Source of the DNA: JAFIHK01 sp041441455
Lineage (GTDB): Bacteria; Bacteroidota; Bacteroidia; Bacteroidales; UBA932
Length of the DNA stretch: 48,478 nucleotides
Assembly: GCA_041441455.1 (NCBI GenBank)
Contig: JASDTB010000089.1
Span: 1 to 48,478, forward strand
Direction: 5' to 3'
The notes below the pieces were generated by a model that worked only from the letters and a program-made list of their open reading frames with translations, did not search any database and was not told the origin of the DNA. Numbering within the stretch: position 1 is the first letter of the stretch; each line of letters begins with the position of its first letter. Positions 15,907 through 24,078 of this stretch are shown here, piece after piece. Position numbers and translations under genes: made by a program.

Positions 15907-17400
15907 ATGCACGAGTTTCCATTATCCTGGCTACTAACAGCTTTCACTGCCTACACCGCATTGTTGTTCTTCATTTCTTGGCTTACTTCAAGAAAGTCCG
16001 ACAGTGGATCTTACTTCTCAGGTAACAAAAAATCACCTTGGTACATTGTTGCTTATGGTATGGTTGGAACATCTATCTCCGGAGTTACCTTTATTTCGGT
16101 ACCTGGTAATGTTTTGAACCAGAATTTTTTCTACATGCCATTAGTTCTTGGTTTTGTGGTTGGATACATGGTCATTGCTCAGATTCTTCTTCCGCTTTAC
16201 TACAAGATGAATCTAACTTCGATTTACACATATCTTGAAAAACGATTTGGATTCTTTACATACAAAACCGGAGCATCGGTATTCATGGTTTCCAGAATAT
16301 TAGGAGCTGCTGTACGTATATTCGTAGTTGTATTGGTTCTACATACCTTCTTACCTGCTGGAAAGGTACCATTCTGGCTAGTTGCTTTTGTATTTATGTT
16401 CTTAATCTTCTTATACACCTTTAAAGGTGGTGTTAAGACAATTATTTGGACCGACGTATTGCAAACAACATTCATGCTTTTAGCTGTGTTTTTAACAATT
16501 TATTCTGTTGCAGATCAGATGAATTGGAGCTTTGGAGATATGGCAACAGCTGTTGCAGGAACAGAGTACTCATCGTGGTTTAACTGGGAGTGGAGCCAAG
16601 GAACAAATGCTATTAAGCAATTTATAAGTGGTATCTTTATTACGATTGTAATGACAGGTTTGGATCAGGAGATGATGCAAAAGAATCTTTCTTGCAAAAA
16701 TATCTCTGATGCTCAGAAAAATGTCTATACTACAAGTATTACAATTGTGATTGTCAATTTCTTCTTCCTTCTTTTGGGTGCTGTGTTGGCAATCTTTGTA
16801 AGCTCAAAACTTGGTGGTATGCAGGGAATTGGACTTGCTGATGCAGCTGGCCATTTTACTAAGGCCGAAACAGATAAACTATTCCCTGTGATTGCAAGTC
16901 AATATCTCGGTTTAGGTGTTGGCCTATTCTTTATTATTGGGTTGATCTCTGCTTCTTATCCAAGTGCTGGTGGAGCTTTGACTTCGCTTACCACTTCGTT
17001 CTGTATTGATTTTATTGGTTTCAATAAAAGAACAGACTTGTCTGACGAGAAAAAGATGAAGATCAGAAAAACAGCGCACGCTTCGTTTGCATTCCTTTTC
17101 TTTTTACTTATTCTTGTTTTGTATGCGGTTAACAATCAGGCAGTAATTGATCTAGTATATCTTTTAGCTGCTTATACTTATGGCCCTCTTTTAGGCTTCT
17201 TCTTCTTTGGTATCTTTACAAAATATAATGTGAAGGACAAATTCATGCCTTATGTTGCAATAGGTTCTCCAATTATTTGTTATTTGTTGGATACAGCAGG
17301 TAAAGAGTTCTTAGGATTTGGATTTGGATTTACAATATTACTTGTAAATGGATTGTTAAGTTTCGCTGGTATGTATTTCTTAAGAGTAAAAAATAAATAA
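15907..17400 (+). CDS. Sodium:solute symporter (SSS family)
   Basis: The 497-residue inner-membrane protein has about thirteen hydrophobic helices and typical SSS features: the unwound first helix region (AYGMVGTSISGVTFISVPG), the FKGGVKTIIWTDVLQ motif, and the GLDQEMMQKNLSC segment. Such proteins couple uptake of sugars, sialic acid or similar solutes to sodium. It is 19 bp downstream of recR, near murQ and the sugar kinase, so a muropeptide sugar such as MurNAc is a candidate substrate. That is inference from context. Confidence 0.9.
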   Translation: MHEFPLSWLLTAFTAYTALLFFISWLTSRKSDSGSYFSGNKKSPWYIVAYGMVGTSISGVTFISVPGNVLNQNFFYMPLVLGFVVGYMVIAQILLPLYYKMNLTSIYTYLEKRFGFFTYKTGASVFMVSRILGAAVRIFVVVLVLHTFLPAGKVPFWLVAFVFMFLIFLYTFKGGVKTIIWTDVLQTTFMLLAVFLTIYSVADQMNWSFGDMATAVAGTEYSSWFNWEWSQGTNAIKQFISGIFITIVMTGLDQEMMQKNLSCKNISDAQKNVYTTSITIVIVNFFFLLLGAVLAIFVSSKLGGMQGIGLADAAGHFTKAETDKLFPVIASQYLGLGVGLFFIIGLISASYPSAGGALTSLTTSFCIDFIGFNKRTDLSDEKKMKIRKTAHASFAFLFFLLILVLYAVNNQAVIDLVYLLAAYTYGPLLGFFFFGIFTKYNVKDKFMPYVAIGSPIICYLLDTAGKEFLGFGFGFTILLVNGLLSFAGMYFLRVKNK

Positions 17401-17409
17401 ATATTATAA

Positions 17410-17982
17410 ATGTCGATTTTAGCGATCATCTTTTTAGCAATTGGGCTGTCATTCGACACTTTTGCAGTTTCACTCTCCTCGGGAATCTGTCTTCCACAGA
17501 TTCCCAGGAAGAAGTTTTTCTACATTATTTCAACATTTGCAATCTTTCAATCGGGCTTAACTTTTATTGGTTGGCTCGCTGGTAGCGGTGTCCTTAACTT
17601 AATTGGACCTTATGACCACTGGATTGCATTCTTTTTACTTCTTTATATTGGAGTAAAGATGATTCGTGAGAGTTTTGTTGCCGAAGATGAAATATGTATT
17701 GATCTTAGAAACCCAAAGCGATTGATTACAGTCTCTTTTGCAACAAGTATCGATGCATTAGCGGTAGGAATTAGTTTAGCGATGATAGATATGTCGCTTG
17801 GACGAATTGGACTGACTACTGCTTTTATTGCTTTTGTTACCGGATTGGCATCTGCTGTTGGTCTTAAAGGTGGTCGAAAAATTGGAAAACTAATCGGAAA
17901 AAGAGCCGAATTTTTTGGCGGAATTATTCTCATTGCTATTGGGGTTAAAATTTTGATTGAACATTTGGATATTTTGTACTAA
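17410..17982 (+). CDS. mntP: Manganese efflux pump MntP
   Basis: MntP exports Mn2+ to prevent toxicity. The 190-residue protein has six transmembrane segments arranged as two three-helix repeats. Each carries the conserved acidic motif: LSFDTFAVSLSSG (Asp16) and FATSIDALAVGIS near residue 117. The length is normal. No yybP-ykoY riboswitch is visible upstream; only 9 bp separate it from the symporter stop, so transcription probably continues from there. Confidence 0.93.
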   Translation: MSILAIIFLAIGLSFDTFAVSLSSGICLPQIPRKKFFYIISTFAIFQSGLTFIGWLAGSGVLNLIGPYDHWIAFFLLLYIGVKMIRESFVAEDEICIDLRNPKRLITVSFATSIDALAVGISLAMIDMSLGRIGLTTAFIAFVTGLASAVGLKGGRKIGKLIGKRAEFFGGIILIAIGVKILIEHLDILY

Positions 17983-17987
17983 TTTTG
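17980..17987 (+). promoter_or_regulatory. -7 box before mqnA
   Basis: TAATTTTG at 17980-17987 overlaps the mntP stop codon and fits TAnnTTTG. A TTTG at 17952-17955 is 24 bp upstream, slightly long. It would give a leader of about 20 nt before the TTG start. Confidence 0.4.
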
Positions 17988-18014
17988 CGGAGCTATATAT
18001 AATCTCCTCAAAAA

Positions 18015-18779
18015 TTGGTAAGAGTAACTGCAATATCGTATCTAAACACAATTCCTTTTGTCTATGGACTTCGGAATCATCCTGTTAGTAGCAGGATAAG
18101 TTTGGATTTTGCTACTCCTGCTCAAGCGGCAGAAAGATTAAAATCTGGTCTAACGGACATTAGCATTGTTCCCGTAGCGGCCATTCCCGAAGTTGAAAAT
18201 GCCAGAATTATAAGTGATTACTGCATTGGAGCTGATGCCGAAGTTGCATCTGTTCTTCTTTGTAGTGGCAAACCTCTTGAGCAGATCAAACAGCTTAAAC
18301 TTGATGTTGATTCAAGAACTTCTGTCTTGCTTGCGCGAGTAATGTGTGAAAATTACTGGTCTATTTCGCCTGAATATGTTAGTCATACTTTTGGAAAGGG
18401 AGCTTTAGATACAACTGACTCATACATTATAATTGGCGATAAGGCCATGGAGGCAGCACCTCTTTTTGATTATGTTTATGATCTTGCTGCTGAGTGGATT
18501 AAATACCGTAATCAACCGTTTGTCTTTGCGTGTTGGACAACAAATAGCGATCTAGACGAACAGTTTCTCAAAGATTTCAATGATGCTCTTTCCTTGGGTG
18601 TCAATAATATAGAAAAGTCTCTCTCTCTCTACGAAGGTCCATTTTCGAAGGAGAGGGCATATGATTATTTAACTCGTAATATTTCCTATCCTTTCGGCGC
18701 CGACAAGAGAAAAGGACTCTCCGATTTTTGGAGTCTTGCTCTAGAGGAGCTGAAATCCAAAGTCCGATGGTTTGGCTAA
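18015..18779 (+). CDS. mqnA: Chorismate dehydratase MqnA (futalosine pathway)
   Basis: MqnA converts chorismate to 3-enolpyruvylbenzoate (3-[(1-carboxyvinyl)oxy]benzoate), the first step of the futalosine route to menaquinone. The 254-residue protein matches the family at its start (VRVTAISYLNTIPFVYGL), in the ligand-binding SGLTDISIVPVAAIPE region, and in DLAAEWIKYRNQPFVFACW. The start is TTG at 18015: a stop lies in frame at 18000-18002, no ATG exists between, and the family motif begins at residue 2. No other mqn gene is in the window, so the route cannot be confirmed from here. Confidence 0.9.
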   Translation: MVRVTAISYLNTIPFVYGLRNHPVSSRISLDFATPAQAAERLKSGLTDISIVPVAAIPEVENARIISDYCIGADAEVASVLLCSGKPLEQIKQLKLDVDSRTSVLLARVMCENYWSISPEYVSHTFGKGALDTTDSYIIIGDKAMEAAPLFDYVYDLAAEWIKYRNQPFVFACWTTNSDLDEQFLKDFNDALSLGVNNIEKSLSLYEGPFSKERAYDYLTRNISYPFGADKRKGLSDFWSLALEELKSKVRWFG

Positions 18780-18832
18780 TATAGATACCCCACAGTATTA
18801 ATTATTGGAAACAAACTAAATGGGACAAGAAT

Positions 18833-19783
18833 ATGCTAGAAATTTTTTACAAGAATCAGGGACAGGTTCAGATAACAGAAGACATTACTGCTCTAGATAA
18901 TCTCGGATATGACGATATTTTGTGGATTGATCTTACCACACCTTCGGGTGATGAAAAGAGAGCAGTTGAAGCCTTTCTAAATACAACATTGCAAAGCCGT
19001 GCTCAAGCAGAAGAGATTGAGAGTTCATCGAGGTACTCAGAGAGTGAGACATCGATTTTCATCAATACAAACTTTTTGATACCTGGGCCAGAGAGCTATA
19101 GCATGGAGTCTGTTTCGTTTATATTATGCGAGGGTATTATTGTAACGATAAGACATGTCCCTCTGCGTAGTTTTACCGACATTCAACGGAGAATGGTTGC
19201 AAACTACAGGTCGATGCCTACCGGTTACCATATTTTAGTTGGTGTACTTGAAAATAGAATTGACCTCGATGCCGACATGATTGAGATCATGGCTAAGGAG
19301 ATAGCTCAATATAGTAAAAAGGTGAGTGTCGGAGGTACGATGGGAGAGGAGTTGCTTTTGGATATCAATCAATTGCAAGAAAATACAATGTTGGTTAGAG
19401 AGAACATCATAGATAAGCAGCGAATGATTTCGAGCATCCTCAAAAGTGATAAATTCCCTCGCGACGTTTATACTAAGCTAAATGTTTTGATAAAAGACGT
19501 TAACTCTCTGTTAAACCATACAAACTTCAGTTTTGAGAGACTAGAGTATTTACAAAATACTGTACTCGGTCTTATTAATTTGGAGCAGAATAGAATCATG
19601 AAGATTTTTACGTTTGTCAGTCTTCTATTCATGCCTCCAACTGTGATTGCAAGTATCTTTGGAATGAATGTCCACCTTCCGATTTTTGGAGGGAAAGTGG
19701 ACTTTCTTATGATTATGGCCATTATGTTGGTATCCGTTCTATTGGCATCACTTCTATTTAAGAAAAAGAAGATGTTGAATTAA
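18833..19783 (+). CDS. corA: CorA-type magnesium/cobalt transporter
   Basis: CorA forms pentameric Mg2+ channels in the inner membrane. The 316-residue product has a long cytoplasmic N-terminal domain with the coiled-coil stalk helices (about residues 170-255) and two C-terminal transmembrane helices. The signature GMN is at residues 277-279, just after the first helix. The end is lysine-rich (KKKK), as usual. The last four bases overlap the stop end of the convergent transporter gene. Confidence 0.94.
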   Translation: MLEIFYKNQGQVQITEDITALDNLGYDDILWIDLTTPSGDEKRAVEAFLNTTLQSRAQAEEIESSSRYSESETSIFINTNFLIPGPESYSMESVSFILCEGIIVTIRHVPLRSFTDIQRRMVANYRSMPTGYHILVGVLENRIDLDADMIEIMAKEIAQYSKKVSVGGTMGEELLLDINQLQENTMLVRENIIDKQRMISSILKSDKFPRDVYTKLNVLIKDVNSLLNHTNFSFERLEYLQNTVLGLINLEQNRIMKIFTFVSLLFMPPTVIASIFGMNVHLPIFGGKVDFLMIMAIMLVSVLLASLLFKKKKMLN

Positions 19784-21072
19784 GCCTCTTTTTTCTTTCC
19801 AGGTGCCGCTAGTTTGTTGAAAATAAAGAGAGAGATCATACTAAACACTCCTATCGAAGCTAAGATTAACCATAGCGTAGAAGGGGTGTTTAATTTTTCA
19901 ACATAGTGTACATATAGTCTTGAGCCTAAAAATCCTCCAATACTACTTCCTATTACTCCATAAAGGAAAGAGTATCCTAAATAAAGAGCTTTTTTATCAG
20001 GTGGCGCGATGATGCCAATGTATGAGATATATTTTGGATGGGCAGTCATCTCTCCTAGGGTAAATGTAACCATTCCGAGAAGGAAGATCCATGGTGCAGC
20101 AGAGAGAGAAAGAATTGCCATACCTGCAGTACCAAGCCCAATTCCGAAGATCATTGTAGGCAGAGCTGGAGTCTTGTTTACGATCTTTGAAACAAATAGT
20201 TGTAGACAGATAATAACACCTGCATTGATTACTGTAATATGTTCTACATCAAATTTCCATCCTGGATTATCGACGAAAATTGATAAAAATGAGTTCACAT
20301 ATTCGTTCACAGGAGTCATATCGATGTAGTCTCTTAAATACCACATAACTGTTCCAAACATTTGGAAGTATAGTACCCAGAATCCTGCATATAGGAAAAT
20401 CATTAAAATGAACTTCCAATCTTTTAAAACCTCAAGCATCTCTTTGAATACAATACTTAAGCTTTTTCCGCTCTTTTCTCTAATTGGCTCTTTATATAGC
20501 ACTCCATTGATGATGAAAAGCAATGTAGCATTAAATGCAGCTAGATAAAATATGTAGCTATAAGAGAATGCTTTAAGATAGGGAACTAGAATTAATGGAA
20601 ATAAAAATGCACCTAAATTGATTGACCAATAGAAGATACCGAAGCCGAGTGTTGAGTTCGATTCGTTGGTGCTTCTTGCTATTGTTCCAGAGATTACAGG
20701 TTTGAAAAATCCTGCACCAACAGCAACTAGAATAAGCGATAAAAAGACTGTTATATATGCAGATGAGATTCCAGTGAGAATGTATCCTGCAATCATGCAG
20801 CCGAAGGCGAAAAATAAGACGCGTCTGTATCCATATCTGTCAGCAATTGCTCCTGCTAAAATTGGCAAGAAATAGAGTAGAGGTGGAATTGTTCCAAGAA
20901 TTGCACCAGCCATCTCTTTGCTAAAGCCTAGTCCTCCTTCGTTTAGATTTAATACTAGAAATACCGATAAAATCGACATCATTGCATAGTAGGAACCTCT
21001 CTCAAGAAATTCCATTAAAATAACTACCCAGAAATTTTTCTGGAAACTTTTAAATCCTTTTTGTTCTTTCAT
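19780..21072 (-). CDS. MFS transporter, POT (peptide) family-like
   Basis: The 430-residue inner-membrane protein has about twelve helices. Residues 21-29 read EFLERGSYY, the ExxER(x)xYY proton-coupling motif that marks proton-dependent oligopeptide transporters (POT/PTR). The MFS loop motif after helix 2 is GAIADRYGYRRV. It is shorter than typical bacterial POTs (about 500 residues, 14 helices) and lacks their extra pair of helices. Substrate is therefore uncertain; di- or tripeptides are most likely. It is monocistronic and its 3' end overlaps corA by 4 bp. Confidence 0.82.
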   Translation of the reverse strand: MKEQKGFKSFQKNFWVVILMEFLERGSYYAMMSILSVFLVLNLNEGGLGFSKEMAGAILGTIPPLLYFLPILAGAIADRYGYRRVLFFAFGCMIAGYILTGISSAYITVFLSLILVAVGAGFFKPVISGTIARSTNESNSTLGFGIFYWSINLGAFLFPLILVPYLKAFSYSYIFYLAAFNATLLFIINGVLYKEPIREKSGKSLSIVFKEMLEVLKDWKFILMIFLYAGFWVLYFQMFGTVMWYLRDYIDMTPVNEYVNSFLSIFVDNPGWKFDVEHITVINAGVIICLQLFVSKIVNKTPALPTMIFGIGLGTAGMAILSLSAAPWIFLLGMVTFTLGEMTAHPKYISYIGIIAPPDKKALYLGYSFLYGVIGSSIGGFLGSRLYVHYVEKLNTPSTLWLILASIGVFSMISLFIFNKLAAPGKKKEA

Positions 21073-21094
21073 AATTTATTAATGTTCTCTTTTA

Positions 21095-21123
21095 CAAAGA
21101 TAATTTTATTTGTTGCTTACAAA
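21095..21123 (-). promoter_or_regulatory. Promoter of the POT-like transporter gene
   Basis: On the minus strand TTTG (complement of 21120-21123), 17 bp, then TATCTTTG (complement of 21095-21102). It lies about 22 bp before the ATG at 21072 and overlaps the divergent rpsA promoter. Confidence 0.7.
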
Positions 21124-21140
21124 ATAAATTTCTATTTTTG
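21109..21140 (+). promoter_or_regulatory. Promoter of rpsA
   Basis: TTTG at 21109-21112, a 20-bp spacer, then TATTTTTG at 21133-21140. This gives a 5' leader of about 55 nt before the rpsA ATG, room for translational control by S1 itself, though no specific structure is evident. Confidence 0.7.
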
Positions 21141-21200
21141 GCGTTCCTTACGAGGATTATAAATAATGTCTAACCACTTGTTGCTTAACAAATTACAAAA

Positions 21201-23120
21201 ATGGCAAAAGAATTAAAAGAGAAGCTCGAGCAAGACGAGCAAATCATCGAAGTCGCTAAATCGAAAGAGGAGACTTTGGAAGCATTTATTGAGGAGGCGG
21301 CTCCAGTAGTAGAAACTACAAAGAAACGCAAAAGCAATGCATCAGTTTCAGTTGATAAATTTGACTGGGATGCATTTGAAAAAGAGAATGTTTACGATGC
21401 TGAGAAAAATGTAATCGAAGATCGTTACAGCCAAACTCTTTCTAAAGTTATCGAAAACGAAGTTGTTGAAGGAACTGTTGTTGCTTTGAACAAAAGAGAG
21501 GTTATCGTTAACATTGGTTACAAGAGTGAAGGTGTGATCAGTATCAATGAATTCCGTTACAATCCTGAACTTGCAACTGGTGATAAAGTTGAAGTTTATG
21601 TAGAAAATGCGGAAGACAAAAAAGGACAGCTTCTGTTGTCTCACAAAAAGGCTCGCTCTCTCCGTTCTTGGGATAGAGTTAACGAGGCATTCGACAAGGA
21701 TGAAATCGTTAAGGGTTATATCAAGTGCAGAACTAAAGGTGGTATGATCGTGGATGTATTCGGAATCGAAGCATTCTTACCAGGTTCGCAAATTGATGTT
21801 AAACCAATCAGAGACTACGATGTATTTGTAAACAAAACTATGGAGTTCAAAATCGTTAAGATTAACCACGAATTCCGTAATGTTGTTGTTTCTCACAAAG
21901 CTCTTATCGAAGCAGAACTTGAAGCTCAAAAGGCTGACATTATTGGTAAACTTGAAAAAGGTCAAATCCTTGAAGGTATCGTTAAAAACATCACATCTTA
22001 TGGTGTATTCATCGACCTTGGTGGCGTAGATGGTCTAATCCATATCACTGACCTTTCATGGGGTAGAATCAATCACCCAGAAGAGGTTGTTCAACTTGAC
22101 CAAAAGATCAACGTTGTTATCCTTGACTTTGATGATACTAAAAAACGTATCGCTCTTGGTCTTAAACAACTTAGCTCACACCCTTGGGATGCACTTGATG
22201 CAAACCTACAAGTTGGTGACAAAGTTAAAGGTCGCGTAGTAGTAATCGCTGACTACGGTGCATTTATCGAAATCCAACCAGGTGTTGAAGGTCTAATCCA
22301 CGTTTCTGAAATGTCATGGTCACTTCACCTTCGTAGCGCTCAAGACTTCCTTAAAGTTGGTGACGAAGTTGAGGCAGTTATCCTTACACTTGACAGAGAC
22401 GAAAGAAAGATGTCTCTTGGTATCAAACAACTTAAGTCTGATCCTTGGGCAACTATCGCAGAGAAATATCCTGTTGGAACAAAATGCAAAGCTACCGTTC
22501 GTAACTTTACAAACTTTGGAGTATTCGTTGAACTAGAAGAGGGTGTTGATGGTCTAGTACACATCAGCGATCTTTCTTGGACTAAGAAAGTGAAACATCC
22601 ATCTGAGTTCACTGCAGTTGGTGAGACTTTAGATGTAGTAGTTCTTGAAGTAGATCAAGAGAACCGTCGTCTAAGCTTAGGTCACAAACAACTTGAAGAG
22701 AATCCTTGGGATGTATTCGAATCTGTATTTACTGTAGGTTCGGTTCATGAAGGTACTGTTACTGCTTTTGTAGATAAAGGTGCTACTATCGCTCTTGCTT
22801 ATGGAGTTGAAGGTTATGTTAGCATGAAAAATCTTACTAAAGAGGATGGCTCAACAGCTAAATTAGAAGAGAAGTTAGAATTCAAAGTATTAGAATTCAA
22901 CAAAAATACAAAGAGAATCGTTCTTTCTCACTCAAAACTTTTCGAAGATGTTAAGAGAGAAGAGGCTGCTAAAGAGGTAGCTAAAGAGAAAGAGGGTGAA
23001 GATACTACTCAAAAGGCAGTTAAGAAGCTAAAAGCAAACCTTGAGAAAACCACACTTGGTGATATCAGCGAGCTTGCAGCTTTGAAAAGCGAAATGGAGA
23101 GCAAGGATTCATCTAAATAA
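21201..23120 (+). CDS. rpsA: 30S ribosomal protein S1
   Basis: S1 binds mRNA on the 30S subunit and helps initiation, which matters in Bacteroidota because most genes lack Shine-Dalgarno sites. The 639-residue protein has six S1 RNA-binding domains, starting near residues 86, 166, 253, 338, 424 and 512. Domains 3-5 are most alike (VDGLIHITDLSW-type cores). An acidic N-terminal extension of about 80 residues and a lysine-rich helical tail (about 585-639) make it longer than the E. coli protein. Codon use is visibly biased, as expected for a highly expressed gene. Confidence 0.97.
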   Translation: MAKELKEKLEQDEQIIEVAKSKEETLEAFIEEAAPVVETTKKRKSNASVSVDKFDWDAFEKENVYDAEKNVIEDRYSQTLSKVIENEVVEGTVVALNKREVIVNIGYKSEGVISINEFRYNPELATGDKVEVYVENAEDKKGQLLLSHKKARSLRSWDRVNEAFDKDEIVKGYIKCRTKGGMIVDVFGIEAFLPGSQIDVKPIRDYDVFVNKTMEFKIVKINHEFRNVVVSHKALIEAELEAQKADIIGKLEKGQILEGIVKNITSYGVFIDLGGVDGLIHITDLSWGRINHPEEVVQLDQKINVVILDFDDTKKRIALGLKQLSSHPWDALDANLQVGDKVKGRVVVIADYGAFIEIQPGVEGLIHVSEMSWSLHLRSAQDFLKVGDEVEAVILTLDRDERKMSLGIKQLKSDPWATIAEKYPVGTKCKATVRNFTNFGVFVELEEGVDGLVHISDLSWTKKVKHPSEFTAVGETLDVVVLEVDQENRRLSLGHKQLEENPWDVFESVFTVGSVHEGTVTAFVDKGATIALAYGVEGYVSMKNLTKEDGSTAKLEEKLEFKVLEFNKNTKRIVLSHSKLFEDVKREEAAKEVAKEKEGEDTTQKAVKKLKANLEKTTLGDISELAALKSEMESKDSSK

Positions 23121-23123
23121 ACG

Positions 23124-24059
23124 ATGAAGTTCTCTTTCACATCTTTAGGTACAGCTTCGGCTCTACCAGCTGTGAACAGATTTCCCGGCGCTCATGTACT
23201 TGATGTACATGGGCGCCTGTTTTTAATTGACTGTGGCGAAGGGTGTCAAATTCAACTAAGAAAATTTGGGTTCTCTTTTGCACGCCTTAGTCATATTTTT
23301 ATTTCGCACATTCATGGTGATCATGTTTTTGGAATCTTTGGCCTCCTCTCAACAATGTCTCTCTTAGGGCGAACTGCTGATTTATATATTTTTGCTCCTC
23401 AGGGATTTGCTGGAATATTAGAGATGTTTAATCTCCATTTTGGAGAGGGAATCAAATATAAAATTATACATGAGGTCTTAATGGGCGATTCTCAAAGACT
23501 AATTTACCAAACAAAAGGTACAGAGGTTTATAGCTTCCCTTTGAACCATAGGGTTGATTGCTACGGTTTTCGTTTTGCAGAAAAGATACCTCCTCGGAAC
23601 GTGTATAAGCATTTAATTGAAAAGTATCAATTATCACTCTCTGAGATAGCCTCTCTAAAGCGTGGCGAGGATTTGGTAAGGGATGGCGAAGATGTCGTCA
23701 AGAATGAGGAGTTAACCTATCTTCCATATCAACCAAGATCATTCGCATATTGCAGCGATACTGCACCGTTTCCAGGAATTCATGAATATGTTCGGGATGT
23801 AGATTTGTTGTATCACGAAGCAACATTTACAAAAGAGTTAACAGACATGGCTCGAACAACAATGCACTCCACTGCTTCGCAAGCTGCTAAAGTTGCTTTA
23901 AGGGCTGGAGCAAAGAAGCTAATAATAGGCCATTTTTCTGCCAGGTACAAAGACTCTACCCCTTTGCTTAATGAGGCACGAGAGCTCTTTACAAATACAT
24001 TTGCAGCAGTTGAAGGCATGGAATTTGAAATTGAACTAAAGCAAGATAGTGGTGTTTGA
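23124..24059 (+). CDS. rnz: Ribonuclease Z
   Basis: RNase Z is a zinc endonuclease that trims 3' trailers of tRNA precursors lacking encoded CCA. The 311-residue product has the metallo-beta-lactamase motif HIHGDH (H62, H64, D66, H67). It also has the FGLLSTMSLLGR segment, AYCSDTAP, the YHEATF motif, and the late HSTASQAA and LIIGHFSARY segments carrying further ligands. The start is 3 bp after the rpsA stop, so it belongs to the rpsA transcript. Its end is close to the S41 protease gene. Confidence 0.95.
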   Translation: MKFSFTSLGTASALPAVNRFPGAHVLDVHGRLFLIDCGEGCQIQLRKFGFSFARLSHIFISHIHGDHVFGIFGLLSTMSLLGRTADLYIFAPQGFAGILEMFNLHFGEGIKYKIIHEVLMGDSQRLIYQTKGTEVYSFPLNHRVDCYGFRFAEKIPPRNVYKHLIEKYQLSLSEIASLKRGEDLVRDGEDVVKNEELTYLPYQPRSFAYCSDTAPFPGIHEYVRDVDLLYHEATFTKELTDMARTTMHSTASQAAKVALRAGAKKLIIGHFSARYKDSTPLLNEARELFTNTFAAVEGMEFEIELKQDSGV

Positions 24060-24078
24060 TAATAAATTAACAAAAAAG

